Source of the DNA: an uncultured Victivallales bacterium
GTDB lineage: Bacteria; Verrucomicrobiota; Lentisphaeria; Oligosphaerales; JAFGRS01
Length of the DNA stretch: 12,533 nt
Reading direction: 5' to 3'
NCBI GenBank assembly: GCA_903834675.1
Contig: CAILKC010000509.1
Span: forward strand, 1-12,533
Of this stretch, positions 6,740-12,533 are shown one piece after another. Below the pieces are notes generated by a model that was not told where the DNA came from, searched no databases, and saw only the letters and a list, made by a program, of their open reading frames with translations. The position numbers and the translations under genes are program-made. Position 1 is the first letter of the stretch; every line of letters begins with the position of its first letter.

Positions 6740-8125
6740 TCAGCCTTGGCTCGGACCGACGGCAGGGCCGCGGATCAGGCGCAGGCGCACGGCCTGCTCT
6801 CCGGGCTGCACCCGGCCAAACTCGGCGCGGCGGACCCCGGGCACCCAGAGCACGGTCGCACCGCTGAGCACCACGGGGATGCTGGAGCGCCGTTCGCGGG
6901 GCACGCGGGCGGCGGTAAAGAGGTCCTGCAACTTCACCGGCGTCGTGCGGCCAAAGGGCACCATGCGGTCGCCGGGGTCCCAGGCGCGGACCTGCAAATC
7001 CGGGGCGAGGCAGGCGGCCGCAAAGACCTCGCCCAGCGGCTCAGCCGCGCTGGGCGGAGTGGCGCTGCCCGCCAGGGGTTCCGCGACGAGCAGGGCGCCG
7101 AGTTCGGGCAGCTCGAGTCCAGACTGTCGCCGCCAGGGCCAGCTCCGCGACGCCAGCCTGGGGTGGGCCTCAACCAGATGCAGGCCGTCGCGATCGAGAC
7201 GCACCAGGCGACCTCTGCCGATGGGCACCCGCCGCGGCGCGCCGTCGCTGCGTCCCAATTCGCGGCGCAGCCGCAGAACCGACTCGCGCGAGAGGATCCA
7301 GTCTTGGCCCGTCTGCGCCCGTAGCCACAGCCGCAGCACCCGCGGCAGCAGCGCCGGGTGCAGGCGTTGGAGGTCGGCGACATTGCCGACGGCGGGCAGG
7401 GCAGCGCGAGCCAGGTCCGCGAGGCAGTCGGCGTCCTCACGCAGGGCTTCGAGACTGCATGCCAAACCGCTATCATGGCCTACGGTTTGCCGAATCAGCG
7501 GCAGCCACTGGTGCCGGACCGCGTTGCGGCGCATGGCGGGGTCGGCATTACTGGCGTCGCGCCGCCAGTCGGTCAGGCCCCGTGCCGTCAGGAACCCCTC
7601 GATCTCGGCCCGCCGCAGGCAGAGGAACGGTCGCAGCAGACGCACGCCGTTGACCTCGCCAAGCCCGCGCATGGCGGTCAGGCCGCCAACGTTGGCGCCG
7701 CGCGCCAGCCGCAACAGCAGATCCTCGATGCAGTCGTCGCGATGATGCGCCAGCGCCACCCCCTCGTCGGCGCCCGTGCTGGCGGCCCAATACTCCAGCC
7801 GCCGCCGCCGCGCGGCCTCCTCCAGACTCTCGCCGGGGCGCCGCTGGGCGGGCACGTCCAGAGCTGCGGTCACAAACGGGAGGCGCCGCTCAGCGCAGAA
7901 CTGCTCGCACCAGTGGGCATCCGCCGCGGCGGCGGCGCCGCGGATGCCATGGTGGAGGTGAACCGCTTCCAGCTCCAGGTTCAGTTCACTGAGCACCAGC
8001 AGCAGCGCCGTACTGTCCGCCCCGCCACTGAAGCCGACGCGGACGCGCCGCACCCCCGAGAACAGGTCATGCTCCCGGATGTACTCCCGCACACGCTCGG
8101 CGACGGCGATGGGCCTCATGGACAT
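6740..8125 (-). CDS. tilS: tRNA(Ile)-lysidine synthase TilS
   Basis: A 461-residue cytosolic enzyme that attaches lysine to C34 of tRNA-Ile(CAU) using ATP, changing its codon from AUG to AUA and its charging from Met to Ile. The N-terminal PP-loop GFSGGADSTALL (31-42) binds ATP. Further family segments are VHLHHGIRG, ALAHHRDDCIEDLLLRLARG, and RRDASNADPAMRRNAVRH, the last matching the conserved D-x-x-N...RNxxRH region. The TilS C-terminal domain is clear: GDRMVPFGR, then VKLQDLFTAARVPRERR, then LWVPGVRRAEFG. Length and domain order are those of full-length TilS. The ATG at 8125 is preferred over the ATG at 8119 because AAGG lies 8 bases before it; upstream in-frame sequence belongs to the intergenic repeat. 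It is an essential gene in most bacteria. It is isolated by a 334-base gap upstream and 99 bases downstream, and I see no clear promoter for it. Confidence 0.95.
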   Translation of the reverse strand: MSMRPIAVAERVREYIREHDLFSGVRRVRVGFSGGADSTALLLVLSELNLELEAVHLHHGIRGAAAAADAHWCEQFCAERRLPFVTAALDVPAQRRPGESLEEAARRRRLEYWAASTGADEGVALAHHRDDCIEDLLLRLARGANVGGLTAMRGLGEVNGVRLLRPFLCLRRAEIEGFLTARGLTDWRRDASNADPAMRRNAVRHQWLPLIRQTVGHDSGLACSLEALREDADCLADLARAALPAVGNVADLQRLHPALLPRVLRLWLRAQTGQDWILSRESVLRLRRELGRSDGAPRRVPIGRGRLVRLDRDGLHLVEAHPRLASRSWPWRRQSGLELPELGALLVAEPLAGSATPPSAAEPLGEVFAAACLAPDLQVRAWDPGDRMVPFGRTTPVKLQDLFTAARVPRERRSSIPVVLSGATVLWVPGVRRAEFGRVQPGEQAVRLRLIRGPAVGPSQG

Positions 8126-8459
8126 GCCCGTGACCTTAGCCCGTGAAACCGGGTTCGGCCAGGCCCCCGGCTGGGGCTGGACATACCGGAATGAGACTTG
8201 CGGCCGCGGTTCCCATTCCGATCCGGCCGGTACGTGCCGGACCGCCTGGAGGGCGGCCCTGCGTGGCCGCCGCGGCGCCGACGCAGCGGCGCCCTCCAAC
8301 GCCCTTCGTCCGCCACGGCGGACGAAGGGCGGAATGGGAAGCGCCTTTCAGGTGCATTTCCCTGCCCCAACGGGGCTTGCGTCTTGGCACCCTGGCCGCA
8401 ACTCCTGTCAAGCGCGGCCTCTGCACCTGCCGCTCCTCACTCGCGTCAGCCGAGGGCGG
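8126..8459. other. 334-base intergenic region between the SGNH gene and tilS
   Basis: No convincing gene lies here. Short open frames cross it on both strands, but their products are low-complexity Arg/Gly/Pro-rich translations of palindromic DNA. The region is largely filled by the structured element at 8163-8376. I see no U-tract terminator and no clear tilS promoter. Confidence 0.6.
8163..8376. repeat. Palindrome-rich, cloverleaf-like intergenic element
   Basis: The element is built of nested inverted repeats. An outer stem pairs TTCCCATTCC (8210-8219) with GGAATGGGAA (8331-8340). Inside it lie three hairpins: TCCGGC/GCCGGA (8222-8227 with 8236-8241); 17-base arms 8248-8264 and 8281-8297 matching at 15 positions; and GCCCTTCGTCCGCC with its perfect complement (8301-8330). 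Small GCCCC/GGGGC hairpins flank the whole (8163-8177 and 8364-8376). The GGAATGG...GCGCCTTTCAG segment at 8331-8351 recurs in diverged form in the two window-end repeats. It may be a dispersed repeat, a transcription-attenuating structure, or both. Confidence 0.6.
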
Positions 8460-8867
8460 CTACCGGCGCGTCTCCATGGCCGTCAGGATGGCGGTGGCGA
8501 TGGCCTGCATACCCCGGTCACCCGGATGGCTGGCCACCCCGGCATGCTCGATGGCGCGTTCGGAGCGTGCCGAGTTGGCCTGATCCTGGCCGAGACTGCT
8601 GAGGTCGACATAGGTGCCGCCGAGCGCGGGCGCCGGGCCATGCAGAGTGATGCTGTTGCCGAGAAAGAGGATTTTGCCGGCGTTCAGGGTACCGAACCTC
8701 ATCGTCTGCCCGCCTCCCGTGGTTCCGGTGCTTGCCGCGGCTGGAGGGGTCTCAGGCTTACCGGGCTCCGCCGCGAGCGCGGCAGCGCAGAGGGCCAGGG
8801 CGCCGCAGAGGGCCAGGCCCATCCACGCCGACGCCCTGCGCTCCCGGGGGACTCTCGTCGCGCTCAT
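8460..8867 (-). CDS. SGNH/GDSL-like hydrolase lacking its central domain
   Basis: A 135-residue exported protein carrying only the two ends of an SGNH hydrolase (an esterase/lipase-type fold, normally about 200 residues or more). Residues 1-33 form a signal peptide ending ALAA|EPG. KILFLGNSITLHGPAP (65-80) is block I with the nucleophile S72. From residue 84, GTYVDLSSLG and then ARSERAIEHAGVASHPGDRGM (the last with H114) match the C-terminal part with block V. Blocks II and III (the oxyanion Gly and Asn) are absent, and the expected 100 or more intervening residues are missing in frame, with the junction near 8615-8625. The acid of a DxxH triad is also not at its usual spacing. Start and AGGAGA ribosome site (10 bases upstream) are intact. 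The gene is 20 bases downstream of the M50-like gene, so probably last in the dnaX operon. It is likely inactive: a decaying gene, a repurposed fragment, or an assembly collapse. Confidence 0.7.
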   Translation of the reverse strand: MSATRVPRERRASAWMGLALCGALALCAAALAAEPGKPETPPAAASTGTTGGGQTMRFGTLNAGKILFLGNSITLHGPAPALGGTYVDLSSLGQDQANSARSERAIEHAGVASHPGDRGMQAIATAILTAMETRR

Positions 8868-8887
8868 ACTTACCCATCTCCTTTTCC

Positions 8888-9589
8888 TCAGGCCCGGCGC
8901 GCGCGCCGCAGGAGGTCAATTCCCAGCCGAACCGCATCGCCGATGAGGTAGCCGAGGTCGACCGCGCGCTGGGCCAGGAGGTGGAAGGCCAGGGTCCACA
9001 GGCGGTCCGCCACCACCATCGCCAGGAACACGAGCGCCAGATTGCCGAGCAGAATCACGCCTATCGAGAACACCGGGCCGCAGAGCCGCAGGTCCTCCTG
9101 TCCGCGCCGCAGGGCCAGCAGCGTCAGGCTCAGGTGAAAAGCATAGGTCGCCCCGATGCCAGCACAGAACAGCGCCATCCCCCACTCCGGCAGCGGCTCG
9201 ACCCACATGCGCACGATACCATAGACCCCGACCCATGCCAAGGTGTAGGCAGGGATGAAGTAGGGCGCCAAGACAATCAGCGCGTTGGGGTCCTCCACCT
9301 CGACACTGCCGCTGCACCCATCGGCCCGGAAACTGCCCGTCCGCCGCCGGAAGAGCTTGGCGGCCAGCCAGTGCGTGACCTCATGGCCAACCACGTACAA
9401 GCGCAGCAGACGAATGCCGCTCAGCAGAAACAGCACGGCCACCGCAAATCCCGCCAGCGCCGGCCAGAGCATGGTGCGAGAGTCGACGTAAAGAGGCAGC
9501 GATAGCAGGGTCCAACCGACCACCACCACCGCCAGGTAGAGGGGCAACACCAGGGCCCGGCGCAGCAGTTTGGGGAAGCGCTCGCCCAC
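8888..9589 (-). CDS. M50-like membrane metalloprotease, uncharacterised
   Basis: A 233-residue integral membrane protein with a zinc-binding HEVTH motif (69-73) at the end of its second hydrophobic segment, as in M50/site-2-protease-like families that cut within or near membranes. Hydrophobic segments lie at about 13-34, 42-66, 103-128, 138-160 and 173-196. After the motif come a short basic and Gly-rich loop, then LAPYFIPAY (107-115), reminiscent of the PYxxP element in M50B-like proteins. D167 in QEDLRLCG is a candidate third zinc ligand; no canonical NPDG is visible. The start is GTG at 9589, 6 bases after recR, with AGGTGA spanning the recR stop codon, which points to translational coupling. 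Membership of the dnaX-recR operon gives no direct hint of substrate. The metalloprotease reading rests mainly on HExxH plus topology. Confidence 0.7.
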   Translation of the reverse strand: MGERFPKLLRRALVLPLYLAVVVVGWTLLSLPLYVDSRTMLWPALAGFAVAVLFLLSGIRLLRLYVVGHEVTHWLAAKLFRRRTGSFRADGCSGSVEVEDPNALIVLAPYFIPAYTLAWVGVYGIVRMWVEPLPEWGMALFCAGIGATYAFHLSLTLLALRRGQEDLRLCGPVFSIGVILLGNLALVFLAMVVADRLWTLAFHLLAQRAVDLGYLIGDAVRLGIDLLRRARRA

Positions 9590-9595
9590 GGCGGC

Positions 9596-10207
9596 TCACC
9601 TCATGGCGCGGCGACCACCGAGGGCGGAGGCCAGCGTGGCCGCATCCGCGTAACTCAGGTCCGCCCCAACCGGGACGCCCGAGGCCAGACGGGTGATGCT
9701 CAACTCCGGCCGCGCGAGTTCAGCCGCCAGAAACGCCGCCGTGGCCTCGCCCTCGACATCGGAGCTGGTGGCCAGAATGAGCTCCCGGATCGTGCCCGAC
9801 TGGAGACGGCGGCGCAGCGCGGGGATGGTCAGGTCGTCGGGACCCTTGCCGTGCAGCGGCGAGATGCGACCCCCGAGAACATGGTACAGGCCATGGTAAC
9901 CGCCGCTGCGCTCGAAGACGGGAATCTGTGCCGCGGTCTCGACTACGCAGAGGATATCGGTCTGCCGCCGGGGGTTGCTGCAGATGCCACACAGTTCCGC
10001 GTCACTGAAGTTGCCGCAGGCCGTGCAGGTCTTCACCTCTTGCCGCAAGTGCGCCAGCTGCTCGCCGAAGTGGGCCAAGTCCTCCGTCGGCCACTCGAGT
10101 AAGGCCAAGGCCAGACGCTCAGCCGTGCGCCGACCGATGCCGGGCAGGCGGCACAACCAACCGATCAGGCGCTGCAACGACTGCGGGTAGGCGGCGGAAT
10201 CGAGCAT
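9596..10207 (-). CDS. recR: Recombination mediator protein RecR
   Basis: A 203-residue cytosolic protein of the usual RecR length. With RecO (and RecF) it loads RecA onto SSB-coated single-stranded DNA at gaps. In order it shows a helix-hairpin-helix (LPGIGRRTAERLA, 21-33), a C4 zinc finger (C61, C64, C73, C76), a Toprim domain from about 84 (LCVVE, then GGYHGLYHVLGGRISPLHG, then ELILATSSDVEGEATA) and the C-terminal Walker-like stretch VPVGADLSYADAATLASALGGRR. The Toprim segment reads ATSSDVEGEA where many homologues have ATNPTVEGEA, a small change that keeps the glutamates. The ATG at 10207 is 5 bases after the dnaX stop, with GGGGAG about 10 bases upstream inside dnaX. The dnaX-recR pairing is classical, but the ybaB-type gene that commonly sits between them is absent. 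Confidence 0.96.
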   Translation of the reverse strand: MLDSAAYPQSLQRLIGWLCRLPGIGRRTAERLALALLEWPTEDLAHFGEQLAHLRQEVKTCTACGNFSDAELCGICSNPRRQTDILCVVETAAQIPVFERSGGYHGLYHVLGGRISPLHGKGPDDLTIPALRRRLQSGTIRELILATSSDVEGEATAAFLAAELARPELSITRLASGVPVGADLSYADAATLASALGGRRAMR

Positions 10208-10212
10208 GGCTC

Positions 10213-12297
10213 TCAGCGCTCCCCGCGCCGGGGTTCAAGCCCCTGCACGCGGACATCGACGACCTGACCGCCCACGGTGGCGCAGACCTCGCGCACAAAC
10301 GGCAGATTCTCTACCCGGCTGCGCTCCTCCGCGCTCGGCCGACGCCGCGCACCGCGCTGCTCCTCGGAGACCGACGCAATCCAGCGCTTGACCACGATGG
10401 TGCTCTCGGGCGTGGCCGCAACCCGCGCAAAACACTCACGCAGGACGTTCATGGTCTCGGGCATCTGCACCCGCCGAATCTCGTCGCCCGAGAGTTCCTC
10501 GGCGTCATAGGCGACCTGGAAGACGTTGCCGATGATGGAGACCGGCCGGAGCCGTCTGAGCAGGGGTAGCAAGGCGACGCCGACCGGGTCCTGCTCGAGC
10601 TGACCGAGCAATGCCTGGAACAGGCGGGTCGGCGCCAGTTCGCCCGCAGCCTCGCCGGGCGGCGGCGGCGGGCGCTCTTCGGCGACCTGCAGCGTCGCGC
10701 TCGGTGGCGGCACCGCCGCGTAGGCAGGCTCCTGCAGGACGGCCGTCGGCGGCGGTTCCGCCGCCGCGACGGACACCACCGCTACCGCGGCAGGAAAGCT
10801 ATCGCGGTGCTGCCGCAGCGGCGCCGGACTCTCGAGCGTAACTGCGGCAATCTCCGTCGGGCGCGCCGCGGGGGCAGGCACAACCGCCGCCGCGGGGGCA
10901 GGCACAATCGGCGCCGCGGGAGCAGGCACAACCGCCGCCGCGGGGGCAGGCACAACCGCCGCCGCGGGGGCAGGCACAACCGGCGCCGCGGGGGCAGGCA
11001 CAACCGCCGCCGCGGGGGCAGGCACAACCGGCGCCGCGGGGGCAGGCACAACCGCCGCCGCGGGGGCAGGCACAACCGCCGCTGCGGGGGCAGGCACAAC
11101 CGGCGCCAGGCGGACCGGCGCCGGCAGCGCGGGAAGCTGACCGGCGCCCTGCAAGGCCAGCAACTGCGCGATGACCTCGTTGAGCTGTACGCTGTGCGCC
11201 TCCAGCATGACCCGGGCCAGCGTCGCCTCGAGATACAGGCGCTTATTCAGGGCCGAACGGAAGGACCACTCCTCACCCACCAGGCCCTGCACCAGGCGCT
11301 GGATCAGGGCGGGGTCGGCGCTCCGGGCCAGAGCTAGGGTCTCCTGCAAGTCGGCCTCGGTCAGTTCCAGAATGCGTCCGGGGTCACGGCAAACAGTGCA
11401 TACCATCAGGTTACGCACGTAGGCCACCAGGTCGGCATAGAGCCGTTCCAGGTCGCGTCCGCGGTCGGCCAGATGCTGGATGACCTCGATCGCGGCATTG
11501 AGGTCATTGCTTAGCAGGCCGACCGCCAGGGTGCGCAGCTCGCCCGCGGAGGCTAGGCCGAAGACCTCGATGACATCCTGCTCGCGAATCCGCTCGGCCT
11601 CGGCCTGGCCGCCGCAGAAGGCAATGATCTGGTCGAAGATGGACTGCGCGTCGCGCATGCCCCCGTCGGCGGCCCGGGCAATGGCGGAGAGCGCCCCCTC
11701 GTCGACATGGACACCCTCGCGCCCTGCGATTTGCCGGAGACAGCCGACGATCAGCGGCACCGGAATGCCCTTCAGATCAAAGCGCTGGCAGCGCGATACG
11801 ATGGTGGGCAGGACCTTGTGCGCTTCCGTGGTAGCAAAGAGGAACTTGACGTGCGGCGGCGGTTCCTCGAGCGTCTTGAGCAGCGCGTTCCAGGCCGCCG
11901 CGGTCAGCATGTGGACTTCGTCGATGAGATAAATCTTGAAGCGGCTGTGTGCCGGGGTGTACTGCACATTGTCGCGGATGTCGCGGATGTGTTCGACCTT
12001 GTTGTGCGAGGCGCCGTCGATCTCGATCACATCCAGGGAAGCGCCCTGGGCAATCTCACGGCAGTTGGTACACTCGCAACAAGGCTCGGGAACGATGCCC
12101 TGGGCGCAGTTGAGGGCCTTGGCGAAGATGCGTGCGGTGGTGGTCTTGCCGATGCCGCGGGGGCCGACAAACAGATAGGCATGCCCCACCCGGTTCTGCA
12201 GGATGGCGTTCTGCAACGTCCGGGTGATATGCTCCTGGCCGACGACCTCGGAGAACCTCTGCGGCCGCCACTTGCGGGCCAGCACTTGGTACGCCAT
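10213..12297 (-). CDS. dnaX: DNA polymerase III subunit gamma/tau (DnaX)
   Basis: A 694-residue clamp-loader ATPase, which loads the beta sliding clamp and ties the replisome together. The AAA+ core shows Walker A GPRGIGKTTTAR (45-56), zinc ligands C64, C73, C76 and C79 (an extra Cys at 74), Walker B YLIDEVHML (123-131) and the arginine-finger SRC (168-170). Domain III, which forms the oligomer collar, runs to about 380. Next is a Pro/Ala-rich linker with ten octapeptide repeats (about 398-477), then low-complexity sequence to about 545. A tau-like C-terminal domain ends in ENLPFVREVCATVGGQVVDVRVQG, which would contact the polymerase. The ATG at 12297 is chosen because the family N-terminus MAYQVLARKWRPQRF begins there and AGGGG lies 9 bases upstream. 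I see no A-run slippery site for a gamma-type frameshift. It heads a compact minus-strand operon with recR. Confidence 0.97.
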   Translation of the reverse strand: MAYQVLARKWRPQRFSEVVGQEHITRTLQNAILQNRVGHAYLFVGPRGIGKTTTARIFAKALNCAQGIVPEPCCECTNCREIAQGASLDVIEIDGASHNKVEHIRDIRDNVQYTPAHSRFKIYLIDEVHMLTAAAWNALLKTLEEPPPHVKFLFATTEAHKVLPTIVSRCQRFDLKGIPVPLIVGCLRQIAGREGVHVDEGALSAIARAADGGMRDAQSIFDQIIAFCGGQAEAERIREQDVIEVFGLASAGELRTLAVGLLSNDLNAAIEVIQHLADRGRDLERLYADLVAYVRNLMVCTVCRDPGRILELTEADLQETLALARSADPALIQRLVQGLVGEEWSFRSALNKRLYLEATLARVMLEAHSVQLNEVIAQLLALQGAGQLPALPAPVRLAPVVPAPAAAVVPAPAAAVVPAPAAPVVPAPAAAVVPAPAAPVVPAPAAAVVPAPAAAVVPAPAAPIVPAPAAAVVPAPAARPTEIAAVTLESPAPLRQHRDSFPAAVAVVSVAAAEPPPTAVLQEPAYAAVPPPSATLQVAEERPPPPPGEAAGELAPTRLFQALLGQLEQDPVGVALLPLLRRLRPVSIIGNVFQVAYDAEELSGDEIRRVQMPETMNVLRECFARVAATPESTIVVKRWIASVSEEQRGARRRPSAEERSRVENLPFVREVCATVGGQVVDVRVQGLEPRRGER
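10865..11104 (-). repeat. Ten tandem 24-bp units in dnaX
   Basis: Exactly ten contiguous 24-base units, each encoding VVPAPAA followed by Ala or Pro (the ninth begins IVP, the tenth ends in Arg). Units are nearly identical at the DNA level, differing mainly by a C/G choice in one Ala/Pro codon plus a few single-base changes. This is a coding minisatellite in the linker between the ATPase and tau domains. Confidence 0.95.
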
Positions 12298-12301
12298 GCC
12301 T

Positions 12302-12315
12302 CGACACCCCTGTCG
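12302..12315 (-). promoter_or_regulatory. Hairpin holding the dnaX ribosome binding site
   Basis: On the minus strand CGACA and TGTCG form a 5-bp stem around a GGGG loop, 4 bases before the ATG codon's own nearest upstream bases (start at 12297). The loop is part of the best ribosome-binding candidate, AGGGG. A short stem at this place could modulate initiation, but 5 bp is weak. Confidence 0.35.
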
Positions 12316-12435
12316 TGATGGACCGCGGCCAGCACTCGGAGCTCCGCCGGGCAGGAGGTGCGCCGGCAGCGGTCCGGCGGCCACGGCCGCGCCTTCACAA
12401 AAAAAGTCGACCTGTGCAATAAGGGAGTCCGTCTG

Positions 12436-12509
12436 GAGCGCTGAAGGCGCGCTGCCATACCAGCCCAGGGCAACGCCCTGGGAATAGGACGGTTATGGGT
12501 TTGAGCCCT
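12436..12509 (+). repeat. Palindromic dispersed repeat, right copy
   Basis: This is the inverted counterpart of 18-92. The hairpin is CCCAGGGC (12464-12471), loop AAC, GCCCTGGG (12475-12482). The ATT-to-CTG core of 25 bases differs from the left copy at one position, the AGGGCTCAA terminus is fully conserved, and the GCGCTC end is kept. It lies about 140 bases upstream of dnaX. Related-looking sequence may continue past the window end. Confidence 0.7.
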
Positions 12510-12533
12510 GTAGGGGCGAGCTATCTGCCATAC

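Noticed and set aside
7358..8146. Plus-strand open frame opposite tilS
   Set aside because: It mirrors the highly conserved TilS N-terminal region and has no recognisable domain or ribosome site.
8301..8330. Intrinsic terminator for the dnaX-recR-M50-SGNH operon
   Set aside because: The 14-bp stem is strong but is followed by no T run on either strand. It may still slow transcription, so it is kept as part of the structured element only.
8136..8426. Possible small gene in the gap between the SGNH gene and tilS
   Set aside because: The translation follows palindromic repeat DNA and is Arg/Pro/Gly-rich; there is no ribosome site and the structure explains the sequence better.
10782..11099. 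Alternative frame through the dnaX repeat encoding Arg/Leu/Pro repeats
   Set aside because: A 24-bp period keeps all frames open, so this is an artefact of the repeat. No slippery heptamer was seen to support a programmed frameshift into it.
10865..11104. CRISPR-like array
   Set aside because: The units are contiguous 24-mers in frame with dnaX, with no spacers between them.
12395..12435. dnaX promoter around the A/T-run upstream of the gene
   Set aside because: A TTGCAC-like hexamer and a T run are present on the minus strand, but no -10 hexamer is found at suitable spacing.
18..12509. Whole window as a composite transposon bounded by inverted repeats
   Set aside because: There is no transposase, no target duplication can be seen, and the interior is ordinary housekeeping DNA. 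A dispersed intergenic repeat explains the two copies more simply.

Overview
The window is high-GC bacterial DNA carrying eight protein genes. The best-supported are housekeeping genes: dnaX, recR and tilS. The rest are a heparinase II/III-like secreted polysaccharide lyase, a Gfo/Idh/MocA oxidoreductase, a large secreted protein with three W/GPW modules, an M50-like membrane metalloprotease and a shortened SGNH/GDSL hydrolase. Secreted polysaccharide-active proteins, a Gfo/Idh/MocA enzyme and palindromic intergenic repeats together suggest a Planctomycetota/Verrucomicrobiota-type (PVC) or Armatimonadota-like bacterium. That placement is inference; there is no rRNA or other phylogenetic marker to settle it.

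Layout from left to right: a palindromic dispersed repeat (18-92), a short non-coding leader, then the heparinase-like gene on the plus strand (303-2816). Everything after it is on the minus strand. Read in the direction of transcription (right to left) the order is dnaX (12297-10213), recR (10207-9596), M50-like protease (9589-8888), SGNH-like protein (8867-8460), a 334-base gap holding a large palindrome-rich element, tilS (8125-6740), a 99-base gap with a candidate extended -10 promoter, the W/GPW-module secreted protein (6640-3848) and the Gfo/Idh/MocA oxidoreductase (3819-2782). The oxidoreductase overlaps the tail of the convergent heparinase-like gene by 35 bases. A second copy of the left-end repeat lies inverted at the right end (12436-12509).

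The first four minus-strand genes are packed like one operon (gaps of 5, 6 and 20 bases). DnaX is the clamp-loader ATPase, RecR acts in recombinational repair, and the membrane protease is an uncharacterised passenger whose ribosome-binding site lies across the end of recR. TilS modifies tRNA-Ile and stands alone between two gaps. The secreted W/GPW protein and the oxidoreductase are 28 bases apart and are probably co-transcribed; with the lyase they suggest handling of extracellular or cell-surface polysaccharide, though no substrate can be read from the sequence.

The points most worth a second look are the SGNH hydrolase that keeps its first and last catalytic blocks but has lost the middle of the domain in frame, the cloverleaf-like intergenic element between it and tilS, the related repeats at both window ends, the ten-unit octapeptide repeat in DnaX, and two unusual translation-start contexts. 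No CRISPR array, tRNA, rRNA, transposase or convincing intrinsic terminator was seen.
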